DNA of 64,000 nucleotides from Glandiceps talaboti (lineage: Eukaryota; Hemichordata; Enteropneusta; Spengelidae). Positions 41,737-54,711 of this stretch are shown here, piece by piece (the stretch's first letter is position 1; the number at the start of each line of letters is the position of its first letter). A program made the translations under genes and the position numbers. The DNA is taken from the NCBI RefSeq assembly GCF_964340395.1, contig NC_135562.1, forward strand, positions 21,164,892 through 21,228,891, read 5' to 3'. The notes below the pieces were generated by a model. It worked only from the letters and a program-made list of their open reading frames with translations, made no database searches and was not told the origin of the DNA.

Positions 41737-44700
41737 TTTTGTACATTTTACTATTGTTTTGCTATTTGAAAAAACATGTGAAACAGTAAGTTATTTTTGT
41801 TATTTTTGTTAATTGCAACAAACTAAATAATGTTTAAACAGTTTGTCATCGTATTTAAGGAAGTTATTTGTAAACACACTGAGTAAACATAAATAATGAC
41901 CAGATCATTTCCCAGTCAGGTCATGTGTCTATCACTTCCCCAAATATTGAAACATCGCCCTCTATAGTTTGGGTTACTGGTGTTAATTCACTCAGGGTGT
42001 TTTTTTACGCATTTTGAATCATTATTTTTGCAGTTCTTGAATTATGTTGTTTAATATTGTTTTCTCAATTAGCAAATGATTGTAAAGTTGTTTTCTTGAT
42101 AATTAAAATCCAAACTAAATACCCATTTCTCAACTACACTGCTACTGTAATGCCAATTAACGTATTCCTCTAAATAATACAGAATACAGAAGAAACAAAT
42201 ACTGACAAGGTAGAGATGTCGGGAGAATGCATCAGACATCAGTTAATATTCCTAAACATTGTAGGTAGTAATGTCACAGGTCATCTCTGTGGTAACAATG
42301 TCATAGTTCATCTCTATGACAACATTCTGACAAATTTGGTATAAAATTTTAAATAACCAAGTTTTTTAACAATTGGGTAAAAATATTCAATTTCATTCAG
42401 AAATGGCATGCAACTCCTTTTCTTACTTTATTTTTTAAAATGGTTTCATTTCTATTTCAAAAATTATAAAAAAGACTTTTTATGATTTAGTTTTACATCA
42501 TAAAGTACTTTTGCAGTCATTTTAATTTTCATGACTAACATTGCTACCTCTTTTCTTGTCGTCTTGAAACAAGTAAACTATGCCTGAGACTTGAGTAAAG
42601 AGTCCTTTAAAATATCCGCTGTATAAAGTCGATCTGTCTGAAATTGTTTGTACTGAGCAAGTAAAAAATGTCTGTGATTCAACAGCTAAACATGCAAAAG
42701 GGCCAAGTTCGCGTATTTAGTGATTAGCGCCCCCTAGTGTCAAGTTTGCAAAACACTGTCTTGCCATGTGTGCGTGGTTCGTACAAATGACTTCAGTTCT
42801 CAATTGTTCTTTTCAAGAGCTTAATATCATTTTAATTTGTTGTTGATGGCCAGCTGCAGTCTACTTGTGCCAATTTTGTTTTAAGTAGAATGGGAGCTAG
42901 ACGGCTGAAGAGAAAGACACTACGGGTTACAATAAAAGACGGCTAGTGTACGGCTTTGTCTTGAAAAACAATGGCTGTCATTTGAATGTGAATGACAAAT
43001 AAATTGCAATGTTAGATTTCCAACAAAAGTTAGTACAACACTGCCGCATTAGCTTTGTTTGCAGTGTTTGATTTGCCCAAGAGTATGGCAATTCCATAGG
43101 GTTAACTGTTGTGGCATTCCGGGAGACTGAGTAAGGAAAGACGGGAACATTTGGTGCCAACTTGGTTTACTTGCATGTTTGTTACCTGATGACCAAGCAA
43201 GACTGACTAGCCAAATTTCTACAACTTGCTTTATTGGAAGTTTTCATTTCTCGCAATGAAAACTTTCACTTCTTTTTGCACCATCAATTCTTGTATTCAA
43301 TTAAAAAAATCTGCCAGAATTATTTTTGTTGTTGAGAATTTGAGGAAAGCTTGCTTAGTATTTAGTTTGACTCTGAGATGGGTTATTAAATCAATATATT
43401 TGTGATTTTATTTTTTTTATGACAAAGGAAAACATTTTTAAAAAGTAGGAAATATCACAATTATGGAAAATATCAGATCTTGTAAAGAATTTACAAAAAC
43501 ATTACATAAAATTCATGAATGAATCTTTTGTTTAAATTTACAGAAAAAACTCAAGAAAGTCTAATACTTTTACACAAAATGACAATTTTCACTATTTCTG
43601 TTTTGTATTTCATTGAACAAAAACTTACAAAAAGTGGGAGAAATATTTCAAATATTGACCAAAAAGAGCAAAGAGATTATCTTTTCAAGTTTGTGAACAA
43701 AAGTTGACTAAAATGGAAAGAATTAAAAGAAACTAAAAAATTAGGAATCAATAAACTAATTGCCATCATATAGAATGTCTAAATTAAAATAAAATAAAAT
43801 AAAAAGTGGCTCAAAATAAACTGAGTTTGACTTTTTATTTTAACAATCACAGAAAATGAAACAAGACATGAAAAAACATTTTCTTTAAAATCACAATTTG
43901 AGGAAATTTAATTTTGAACCACTTTCAGAATAACAAAGAATAAGACTAAAAAGAGAAACTTTTTAAAAATTATTTAACTTTAGTTTGATAAAGATTATTT
44001 CATTTCATTTTTCCATTTATCAGCTATTTCATTTATTAAATTTATTTACATTTGAAAGATAAAATCGTAAAATATTTCATGAAAAAACTTTTCCTCTTCA
44101 GAAATATTCAGAACTAGTGATTTATTCTACTGATTTCAAACTAAAACTTTTGTTCACAAAAGATGTTTTCCAACTACATCGGATCCATAAACTCTCCATA
44201 CAAATATTATAATCTGTTTTTTAACTCTCAAATAATTCATTCACCTTTTTTTATTCTCTTGATTTACTTGTAGGAAAAGTGAGATAGATATTTCCAAAAT
44301 CAGTGAAAGTTTGTGAGATTGCATGGTAACAAAGAAAAGACAGACAGACAGGATTCATTTAATGTAGGATGAAACGAACAAGAACAAAGAGAAATGTTGA
44401 CATGTGATCATACAAAAGATGAACATAATAATTAGCCTTTCATTAAAATTATGCAAATCACTATTGAAATCTATAACTACGTCTGTTTTATTCAAATCCT
44501 TCAAAATTTCATGATTTGAATTTAAAAAGTGTAGAAATTTAGGAATTCTGGAATTTCCCAACAACTGAAGAACCGCATCTTTTTTTCTGGGAAGCTGCTG
44601 ATATCCAGGAAACCAACATACAATTATGTAGTATCTGCCTTATTGCTTATGTGACTGCAAGTATCAAACTAATAAAAAAATTACTTTATAACACCAAATT

Positions 44701-45399
44701 TTCAAAATCAGTTCCCCAATCATTTCTGAACTTACTTTCGTGAGACATATGATTTCTTTCCAGAAAGAAAATCACAAAAAATGATAAAATTTATACTTTT
44801 TTTTACTCAAACTCATAAACATTGAGGAATCTGTACTAAAAGCTAACTTTCTTTATCTCATTTACAAAGTTATTTTGTTGATAATCATCTCTTTAACACT
44901 ACAACATCAATTTTTATCATCTTTTCAACACAAAAAAAATCCTTTCCGAAATTTTCCGCTTTTTTGAGATAATGGTTCAATGTTCTTTCTCAATTGTTAT
45001 TGCAACAATGTACAATGGATTGCCCGCCAAAAATTGGACAAAGGGCAAGCCATAGGCTGAGGTGACAAAATATAATCAAATCAGTTTTGTGATGACTGAG
45101 AGTAAAGTATTGAAGTAAAAATCGCCTGGCATCTATTTTTCATAAGTGTAACATGATATTTAAAATTGTGTAATAATACGGAATATTAATTTGGCAGATT
45201 TCCTAACTCCTAGAACAAAGAGTGTATGTCTGTGTGGTGGTTTGGCCTTTGTTTAGTATTGCATAACTGTTTCAGGACCCATGGAAATTTGAAACATTAA
45301 AAATAAGTATTAAATGCAGTAGAACTGAACGAAACAAAATATATTTCTCAGTAAGAGATGTTTCACTTCTGCAAAAGAAATCTCGTGTAAGATGCTATG
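41737..45399. other. AT-rich DNA without recognised gene
   Basis: CTCF-like motifs lie at 41955-41968 and 42727-42740 (both minus). The CpG-enriched patch at 42.6-43.2 kb is listed separately. 43.2-45.0 kb is very AT-rich with nothing recognised. Confidence 0.5.
42600..43160. promoter_or_regulatory. CpG-enriched patch with a strong CTCF-like site
   Basis: CpG density is raised here relative to the flanks. At 42727-42740 the minus strand reads ACACTAGGGGGCGC, one mismatch from the CTCF core consensus. No coding exon was recognised. Confidence 0.35.
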
Positions 45400-46700
45400 A
45401 GATGCACACAGTTGGCTAGCAACTTCCATGGAAACAAAGGGATATTGGACCAACCGACGCAACGGGAGCGCGCGCATCATTCAGTCTGGAAAGAGTTACT
45501 AAAGTACAGTTTAAAATATGGGAAAATATTTCTTACAAACCTTTTACGCGAAAATCCATGGTTAGCAACTTTCCTGTGATAATTTTCCCATCTGGAAATT
45601 ACTTTGCGTCGAGGAAACCTCCTTTGTGTGGAATTCCCGCGATGTGTTCATTCATGCGTAGCCGACGGAGTGTTGTTGTAACACACAATTTACCACGTGG
45701 GTTTGCTTGACGTACGTAAACATTCGACATTTAGTAATGAAACTTGGCAGCAAAATCGCTAAATTGTGATTTCTAATTGCGAAATAAGGTCAAAATACAT
45801 CAACGGTTACTGATTGTGGTCTACGTAGGATGGAATCCAATAAATCGATAAAGGAACGGTTATATCTCAAACCCGGAAGTAACAAAGGATCCGAGCACGT
45901 TGTGTGTGTTGACAATCGATCGCATGTATTGGACATAGGACGAGAGAAAAAAATATTTCAATCCAATCGCTCGCTTCAATTTATGCACTTATAATCCCAC
46001 ATTTCCAGAGATTAATAGAAAATCTTTCAACAGCTTTTCTTTCAGCCAGAAATATACATCCATTTCCACGCATACGATTGTGGAATATTTCGTAAGGATG
46101 GCATCCAATACACAGAGCGTCAATGCAAGACTACATCGATGTCACATGTACTCCAACTTCCTCTTCCGTTTTTCGTAGTTCAAACACAATTTTTAAAGAA
46201 TCGCACGAATGTTGATGTTGAAAAAAAAACGAGTAATACCTGTGATTGTTTCTCCAATTGCAGCACCGTTAGCCTAAAATGGGGTCTTGAATCACGGAAC
46301 TCATTCACGGTACACACGTCCGATGGCTACTCAACCAGGAAGTAAATCTCTATGTGTGACGAACACAAAGAAGTTTACGCGCGTTGTTTTCTCCCGCCAC
46401 GGTTCAATGGTGTTCTTTTTGTTCTTATAACTCGAGAAAATAGTCGGCCTTGATTGGTAGGTTTGAACAACCGGGTACACGACGTTATATTTGATTGGCT
46501 AATGACTCAACTACTATATGAATATTCATTTTATTACGCCATCAACGGTAGACGGGCATTAGCTTTGTTGAGAAATGAATTCACAACCAATCTATAGCCC
46601 TTTTCACTTCCGCATCCAAGAAACGGGGCAAGCCGTGCGAGAAATCCAAATTGAATGAGAAATTCTGCCTGTATTACATAACGTAAGTTATATTTTACGT
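45400..46700. promoter_or_regulatory. CpG-rich promoter-like block
   Basis: By eye there are several dozen CpGs here, including runs such as GAGCGCGCGC (about 45470), against only a few per kilobase in most of the window. It holds an E-box palindrome CCACGTGG (45693-45700), two inverted CCAAT boxes (46452-46458 and GATTGGCT at 46493-46500), a further CCAAT at about 46587 and an AP-1 site TGACTCA (46503-46509). This looks like an unmethylated promoter. A GTAAGT donor at 46683 on the + strand could end a non-coding first exon, perhaps of OST4, but that link is inference. No conserved coding exon was recognised inside. Confidence 0.6.
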
Positions 46701-47925
46701 TCCATCACAAGAATTAAATATATTACTGCTTCAACTGACACATGCACTATCGTGTAGACAATTTTACAGGAGCAATATTTGGTGTTTTCGGTGAAGCCTC
46801 TTTCTCGTATCAAAATGTTTACGTGGCCGACAATGCTTGGCTTCTCAGCTGATTCGTACAAGTAGTAAAGGAGTTGGGCGTGTTACATCAGTATTTTGCC
46901 CCATATAATGCATCTAAGCAGTTCATAGCAATGGAATAGACAAATTACGATGACACGATTCCCGAAACAGCACCTAGTTCGAAATTCGTTTCCTCTTGCT
47001 TAGCAGTACACAAAATATTACCGTATGTTCACCATGCAGTTTACCAGGGAGCCTATATTATAATTCTCAACATACTTCTAGGCATAAACTGACAGACGCA
47101 AGTCGGAACTTAAGTAAGAGTTAAGTCTCGACTAGTACTGCTGCAAACAATGTACGGGATTCTGACAATGTCCCTAAATAGTGCTGATTGCAGACTGAGT
47201 ATGGAACTCAATTATGATAATGTCCCCAAACAGCAAAGGGACGTTGTAGGTCATAATCGTGTCCCCACTTCATCTGCAATCAGTACTAAAACTGACGTTG
47301 CAATATCATCACAATTTTTTTCTAACTTACGAAAATATTACTTATATTTTCATATACATCATGGAAGTTTAGAGGCATGTGCCAGGAACCAGATGAATCG
47401 TGCTTGAAGTTGCAGGAGAAATTAAAACCCTCTTTCTCCGGGGGGGGGGGGGGGGGGGGGGTATTTGTTTGTACATAAGGAACTGCTAGTTGGGAGAGAG
47501 TATTAAGGTCATGTTTTTAGTCTGAGTAAGCCATGAAGAACAGCAATCAAAATCAAGTCCTGACTTACTCCATCTGCAAGCAGGACTACGACTAGCAAAA
47601 TTAGTACTGAATTAAGACTGGTGTACCCCAAACTCTGTCTTGCTCATATATGAATAATATTATCTGAGGCCAACAGATTGAAAGCAAGGTGTGGTAGAGT
47701 TGGGGGATGTTGGTCTGTGTATTGCCGTTAGTAATGCATAAGTCTAGGGTCTCAAGTTCAAGTTCTGGCTCTGGTGAACATTTCACCTTCTCATTTACTA
47801 CAGATACAAAACATGGAAAACTGTACTTGACATAATTCCTAACAGATAAATTATTGTCTTTTTGATCATAGACAGTTGGTCTTACTCTTGTTGTCTGTTT
47901 TGTCTATATTGTCAGGAACTCCAAT
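46701..47925. other. Spacer with long G tract and possible SINE remnant
   Basis: A run of 22 G lies at 47440-47461. At about 47688-47770 TGGTAGAGTTGG resembles a pol III A box and GTTCAAGTTCTGGC a weak B box, which may be a decayed tRNA-derived SINE. Low confidence. Confidence 0.3.
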
Positions 47926-50900
47926 TGTACCATAGACTCTATACAAAGTGTTGGTCTATGATTACCATAGACTCTATACAAAGTGTTGGTCTATGATTAC
48001 CATAGACTCTATACAAAGGGTTGGTCTATGATTGTACCATAGACTCTATACAAAGGGTTGGTCTATGATTGTACCATAGACTCTATACAAAGGGTTGGTC
48101 TATGATTGTACCATAGACTCTATACAAATGGTTGGTCTATGATTGTACCATAGACTCTATACAAAGTGTTGGTCTATGATTACCATAGACTCTATACAAA
48201 GTGTTGGTCTATGATTGTACCATAGACTCTATACAAAGGGTTGGTCTATGATTGTACCATAGACTCTATACAAAGGGTAGGGCTATGATTGTACCATAGA
48301 CTATATACAAAGTGTTGGTCTATGATTGTACCATAGACTCTATACAAAGGGTAGGTCTATGATTGTACCGTAGACTATACAAAGTGTTGGTCTATGATTG
48401 TACCATAGACTCTATACAAAGTGTAGGTCTATGATTGTACCATAGACTCTATACAAAGTGTTGGTCTATGATTGTACCATAGACTCTATACAAAGTGTTG
48501 GTCTATGATTGTACCATAGACTCTATACAAAGTGTTGGTCTATGATTACCATAGACTCTATACAAATGGTAGGTCTATGATTGTACCATAGACTATACAA
48601 AGTGTTGGTCTATGATTGTACCATAGACTCTATACAAAGTGTTGGTCTATGATTGTACCATAGACTCTTCTCTATACAAAGTGTTGGTCTATGATTGTAC
48701 CATAGACTCTATACAAATGGTTGGTCTATGATTGTACCATAGACTCTATACAAAGTGTTGGTCTATGATTGTACCATAGACTCTTCTCTATACAAAGTGT
48801 TGGTCTATGATTGTACCATAGACTCTATACAAAGTGTTGGTCTATGATTGTACCATAGACTCTATACAAAGGGTTGGTCTATGATTGTACCATAGACTCT
48901 ATACAAAGTGTTGGTCTATGATTGTACCATAGACTATATACAAAGTGTTGGTCTATGATTACCATAGACTCTATACAAATGGTAGGTCTATGATTGTACC
49001 ATAGACTATACAAAGTGTTGGTCTATGATTGTACCATAGACTCTATACAAATGGTTGGTCTATGATTGTACCATAGACTATATACAAAGTGTTGGTCTAT
49101 GATTGTACCATAGACTATACAAAGTGTTGGTCTATGATTGTACCATAGACTATACAAAGTGTTGGTCTATGATTGTACCATAGACTCTATACAAAGGGTT
49201 GGTCTATGATTGTACCATAGACTCTATACAAAGGGTTGGTCTATGATTACCATAGACTCTATACAAAGGGTAGGTCTATGATTGTACCATAGACTCTATA
49301 CAAAGTGTTGGTCTATGATTGTACCATAGACTCTATACAAAGTGTTGGTCTATGATTGTACCATAGACTCTATACAAAGTGTTGGTCTATGATTATACCA
49401 TAGACTCTATACAAAGTGTTGGTCTATGATTGTACCATAGACTCTATACAAATGGTTGGTCTATGATTGTACCATAGACTTTATACAAAGTGTTGGTCTA
49501 TGATTGTACCATAGACTCTATACAAAGGGTTGGTCTATGATTACCATAGACTCTATACAAAGTGTTGGTCTATGATTGTACCATAGACTCTATACAAAGT
49601 GTTGGTCTATGATTGTACCATAGACTCTATACAAAGTGTTGGTCTATGATTGTACCATAGACTCTATACAAAGTGTTGGTCTATGATTATACCATAGACT
49701 CTATACAAAGTGTTGGTCTATGATTATACCATAGACTCTATACAAAGGGTTGGTCTATGATTATACCATAGACTCTATACAAAGTGTAGGTCTATGATTG
49801 TACCATAGACTCTATACAAAGTGTTGGTCTATGATTGTACCATAGACTCTATACAAATGGTTGGTCTATGATTGTACCATAGACTCTATACAAAGTGTTG
49901 GTCTATGATTGTACCATAGACTATACAAAGTGTTGGTCTATGATTGTACCATAGACTCTATACAAATGGTTGGTCTATGATTGTACCATAGACTATATAC
50001 AAAGTGTTGGTCTATGATTGTACCATAGACTATACAAAGTGTTGGTCTATGATTGTACCATAGACTATATACAAAGTGTTGGTCTATGATTGTACCATAG
50101 ACTCTATACAAAGTGTTGGTCTATGATTGTACCATAGACTATATACAAAGTGTTGGTCTATGATTGTACCATAGACTATATACAAAGGGTAGGTCTATGA
50201 TTGTACCATAGACTCTATACAAAGTGTTGGTCTATGATTGTACCATAGACTATACAAAGTGTTGGTCTATGATTGTACCATAGACTCTATACAAAGTGTT
50301 GGTCTATGATTGTACCATAGACTATACAAAGTGTTGGTCTATGATTGTACCATAGACTCTATGCAAAGTGTTGGTCTATGATTGTACCATAGAATCTATA
50401 CAAAGTGTTGGTCTATGATTGTACCATAGACTATACAAAGTGTTGGTCTATGATTGTACCATAGACTATACAAAGTGTTGGTCTATGATTGTACCATAGA
50501 CTCTATACAAAGTGTTGGTCTATGATTGTACCATAGACTCTATACAAAGTGTTGGTCTATGATTATACCATAGACTCTATACAAAGTGTTGGTCTATGAT
50601 TGTACCATAGACTATACAAAGGGTAGGTCTATGATTGTACCATAGACTATATACAAATGGTTGGTCTATGATTATACCATAGACTATACAAAGGGTAGGT
50701 CTATGATTATACCATAGACTATACAAAGTGTTGGTCTATGATTGTACCATAGACTATACAAAGGGTAGGTCTATGATTGTACCATAGACTATATACAAAT
50801 GGTTGGTCTATGATTGTACCATAGACTATACAAAGGGTAGGTCTATGATTGTACCATAGACTATACAAAGTGTTGGTCTATGACTGTACCATAGACTCTA

Positions 50901-51828
50901 TACAAAGTGTTGGTCTATGATTACCATAGACTCTATACAAAGTGTTGGTCTATGATTGTACCATAGACTCTATACAAAGGGTTGGTCTATGATTACCATA
51001 GACTCTATACAAAGGGTAGGTCTATGATTGTACCATAGACTCTATACAAAGTGTTGGTCTATGATTGTACCATAGACTATACAAAGTGTTGGTCTATGAT
51101 TGTACCATAGACTCTATACAAAGGGTTGGTCTATGATTGTACCATAGACTCTATACAAAGTGTTGGTCTATGATTGTACCATAGACTCTATACAAAGTGT
51201 TGGTCTATGATTACCATAGACTCTATACAAAGTGTTGGTCTATGATTGTACCATAGACTCTATACAAAGTGTTGGTCTATGATTACCATAGACTCTATAC
51301 AAAGTGTTGGTCTATGATTGTACCATAGACTCTATACAAAGTGTTGGTCTATGATTATACCATAGACTCTATACAAAGGGTTGGTCTATCATTACCATAG
51401 ACTCTATACAAAGTGTTGGTCTATGATTGTACCATAGACTCTATACAAAGTGTTGGTCTATGATTGTACCATAGACTCTATACAAAGTGTTGGTCTATGA
51501 TTGTACCATAAACTATACAAAGTGTAGGTCTATGATTACCATAGACTCTATACAAAGTGTTGGTCTATGATTGTACCATAGACTATATACAAAGTGTTGG
51601 TCTATGATTATACCATAGACTCTATACAAAGTGTAGGTCTATCATTACCATAGACTCTATACAAAGTGTTGGTCTATGATTGTACCATAGACTCTATACA
51701 AAGTGTTGGTCTATGATTGTACCATAGACTATACAAAGTGTAGGTCTATGATTACCATAGACTCTATACAAAGGGTCGGTCTATGATTGTACCATAGACT
51801 CTATACAAAGGGTAGGGCTATGATTGTG
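47926..51828. repeat. 37 bp minisatellite of hairpin units, about 105 copies
   Basis: Each unit contains GGTCTATGATTGTACCATAGAC, whose GTCTATG and CATAGAC arms pair to make a short stem-loop; the rest is TCTATACAAAGTGTT. Common variants drop two bases (GATTACC for GATTGTACC; GACTATAC for GACTCTATAC) or change GTGTTGG to GGGTTGG or GGGTAGG. This is the longest array in the window and lies between the CpG-rich block and OST4. Confidence 0.97.
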
Positions 51829-52779
51829 CCAGTGGAATAGAGATGGGAACATTTTCTCCACTTTTAAAATGTTGCAAGGTGTAAGTCAATGTTAGAAATG
51901 ACTGTTCTTTACTGACATATTTTTTAATTCTTTGTAAACAAATGAAAATGAAATCTGGACAAACCAGCTGATGTGTCATCAGTGAGAAATTATTACACAG
52001 GAGTAAACCTGATTCTGTCATCTATTGTCATGTACATGATCAAGTTTCTGTACAGCATTGTCATAAAAAAGTCACCCATCACAACTTATGGTAGAGTTTA
52101 TGAAGACAACGCTGTACTTAGTAATGGCCATATTGGATTTGTCGTACCATAGCATTCAAATACCAATGAGAAATATTGTATTTAAGGACAGATTTGTTTA
52201 TAAATGATATGAATTGGAATTAACTACTAGTATTTATATTTGGTGAAATTTCTATATCATGAGAACAATTTTGGCAACATATGTAGAGGAACACTGATCA
52301 GGTGATTGACATACAACTATTAAATATGTATATGTATATGTACACTGCACAAGCTTTTGATGGAATTGTGTATCCAGTCCTTCCACTTAAATAATTCATC
52401 TCTCTCGCTGTGATGTAATGAGTGATTACATGAGTACCAACAGCTGAACCCTTCAGACTAATATATTCTATTGGTAAATTAATTATCAAGTTCAACCCTT
52501 CAAATTGTTAAAAGGGAGTGTGTAGGAACATCAACAGAAAATAAGATAAGATAAGATAAAGTAAACATTTGTATAGCGCCAAAATCCAAAAATAAAAATT
52601 GTTCAGAGGCGCTTCACAAAATATAATTTAAAAAAAGAAACTTTCCATAAAATACACAAAGTCTAAATAATGCAATGGAAAAGAAAATGTTCCACAAATG
52701 TTCCTTATGATCTGAGGTTCCTCTTTTTTTATACCAGTGTCAAATTTAGTTTTGACCAAACTAAAACTAATTATTTAAA
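51829..52779. other. Spacer with GCGCC/GGCGC hairpin remnant
   Basis: GATAA repeats near 52540 are followed by TATAGCGCC and, about 35 bases later, GAGGCGCTTCACA, an inverted pair of a kind often dispersed in marine invertebrate DNA (recollection, not checked). No gene was recognised. Confidence 0.4.
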
Positions 52780-53324
52780 CAATAATGTACGCCCTCCCAG
52801 CCCATAATGGACGAAAGCAAACTTTGAACGACATAATGGGCGAGGCGACAGCCGAGCCCATTATGGAGTGCAAAGTTTGCTTGAGTCCATTATGGACTGG
52901 GAGGGCATACATTATTGTTATTATTTTATAGTTTTGCCAATTCCAGTGAATTTGTAGACCGAGAAACGCAAAACAACGTATAATATACACAGCGCTGAAC
53001 ATCGTCTGCCATGTTCGGCTCGGAAGCTGAATACTAATCATAGCGACACACATACGTACACGTACACACACATATACACTTCAATGAACTGCTGTGAAGA
53101 CAAACTTGTTTCATGAATGCGTTGTATTTTTAAACAGTGGAAATGACAATCATAAGTAACAACATATATTTCGAAAAAATACCTAGTCGTATGAAGAAAC
53201 AAAACAAATAAGCTTGTATTGTTATGCTCGTTCCGGGGCCGCGATGCCCAATAATGGAGTACATTATCAGTAATAATGTACAGCGATGACGTCACAAAAT
53301 TCACTGGAATTGGTAATGCTATAA
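52780..53324. mobile_element. Fold-back / MITE-like element upstream of OST4
   Basis: Two nested inverted structures are visible. The left part is a hairpin with 47 bp arms (52780-52826 and 52871-52917, about four mismatches, core GCCCTCCCAG). Next to it an outer pair at about 52925-52953 and 53296-53324 (core CCAATTCCAGTGAATT) looks like terminal inverted repeats of a ~400 bp element. There is no transposase. Several small ORFs within it are incidental. It ends about 570 bp before OST4. Confidence 0.75.
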
Positions 53325-53889
53325 TATAATATGGGATATAGTAGGATACATAAATGGTAATTATTATGGGATATAGTAGGTTACATAAATGCTAATACTA
53401 ATAGTACTGCAAATATAATCACCCTAGAAGTGTATGAAAATGTACACTGTAAATCTGATGAAATATAATCACCCAGTACACATAGTATGGTGTAGTGAGT
53501 GTACTATATCCAATCAAATTGTTTGGGTTTTTTTCACTGAAAATTCAATGCCCACAATAGATGAAATATAACTCTTATTTATTTTAGAAGTCTAAGAATT
53601 GGTATTTTAATTATTTCAGTGACTTTATTGTTGATTGTGTGATTGAAAAATTAATAGACCATTTACTTACAGCTAGTTGAGTTTTTAAAACTAGCAAACA
53701 CAAGACACCCAAAGTTGGCATGGAGTCATTGATTGTAACCTGTCAAGTTTAAATGGCTTTGAGGCTTTGACTTACAGTGGTAGAGATGAACCATACAGTA
53801 GAGGGTGAAATCACAATTTATTGATTATTCAGGGAAGATGAACATTTCAACATTTAGTAATTGTTTGCAAATTGATGTTGTGATTACAG
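53325..53889. other. Region immediately upstream of OST4
   Basis: A 24 bp direct duplication (GGGATATAGTAGG.TACATAA, 53333-53390) is present. The rest is AT-rich, with no CpG-rich promoter, consistent with its being intron. Confidence 0.45.
53888..53889 (+). promoter_or_regulatory. OST4: Probable 3' splice acceptor of OST4 5' UTR intron
   Basis: The sequence TTGTGATTACAG ends here, one base before the OST4 start codon. It fits an AG acceptor, although the pyrimidine tract is weak. The matching donor and 5' UTR exon were not identified with certainty. Confidence 0.5.
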
Positions 53890-53890
53890 A

Positions 53891-54007
53891 ATGATTACTG
53901 ACGTACAATTGGCCGTGTTTGCCAACATGCTGGGTGTTGTCATCTTTTTATTGGTGGTACTCTATCACTACATAGCTGTCAACAACCCAAAGTCAAAGGT
54001 GGAATAA
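53891..54007 (+). CDS. OST4: OST4, 4 kDa subunit of the oligosaccharyltransferase complex
   Basis: A 38-codon ORF from ATG to TAA encodes a mini-membrane protein. It opens with [16 protein letters not shown], continues with a hydrophobic span at about residues 8-27, then [11 protein letters not shown] and a short polar tail. This matches the known OST4 family (36-38 residues, one transmembrane helix) almost position by position. In the ER membrane OST4 stabilises the link between catalytic STT3 and the other subunits that transfer N-glycans to nascent proteins. The whole protein fits in one exon. An AG acceptor at 53888-53889, one base before the ATG, suggests that an intron ends in the 5' UTR, so the promoter may lie well upstream, possibly in the CpG-rich block at 45.4-46.7 kb (inference). 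No in-frame break is present. Identity is very likely; use of the acceptor is inferred. Confidence 0.95.
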   Translation: MITDVQLAVFANMLGVVIFLLVVLYHYIAVNNPKSKVE

Positions 54008-54019
54008 CAGGAATGGAAT

Positions 54020-54325
54020 AATGGATTCTCCTTATATGGTAATAAAGGTGAGAGGTCAAATTCAGCTAACTTTGCCACAATTTCTCCTTATATGGTAATC
54101 AAGGTGAGAGGTCAAATTCAGCTAACTTTGCCACAATTCTCCTTATATGGTAATACAACAGGTCAAATTCAGATATCTTTGATAAAATTTCTCCTTATAT
54201 GGTAATAAAGGTGAGAGGTCAAATTCAGCTAATTTTGCCACAATTTCTCCTTATAAGTTATATGGTAATGAAACAGGTCAAATTCAGATATCTTTGATAA
54301 AACTTCTTATAAAGGTGAGAGGTCA
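54020..54325 (+). repeat. Diverged ~60 bp tandem repeat in the OST4 3' UTR
   Basis: About five imperfect units share CTCCTTATATGGTAAT, then AAGGTGAGAGGTCAAATTCAG, then a segment ending in TTTGCCACAATT or TTTGATAAAA. Two units carry an AATAAA hexamer (54041, 54204) and another has it mutated to AATCAA. The array starts about 15 bases after the OST4 stop codon. Confidence 0.85.
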
Positions 54326-54711
54326 AGTTCAACATCTTTGGTACTGTGACAATGTGAATGATTATTATGTTACAACATAAGATTTTTGGTGACAAGACAC
54401 TTTTTCATATTTTCAAAGATAAAAAATTTTTGACTACAGTGTATTTTATAGCAACATTACTTTTGTAAATGAATGTAATTTAAAATAGAAATAAAGGTAA
54501 GGCTGATTTTATCTTAGCTGTATTTCTTTAACCACTCTGTATTGCGCAACCTCTCTAAAGTAGCATTTCAAAATCTAAAAGCGGCCTGTTGTACTCTGGG
54601 TGGAGGCATTATGGGAAAAATATAGCATTGGGAGAGTTCTCACAGCTGACTTGTGTTCTCACGACTGACCTGCTAGATCATAGGACTATTTTTGTTGCCT
54701 AGGTTGTGTTC

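Noticed and set aside
47688-47770. tRNA gene
   Set aside because: A- and B-box-like motifs are about 70 bases apart, the B box is weak and no cloverleaf closes; at most a SINE remnant.
52775-53304. 98- and 88-codon minus-strand ORFs
   Set aside because: They lie in the inverted-repeat element and translate its palindromic arms.
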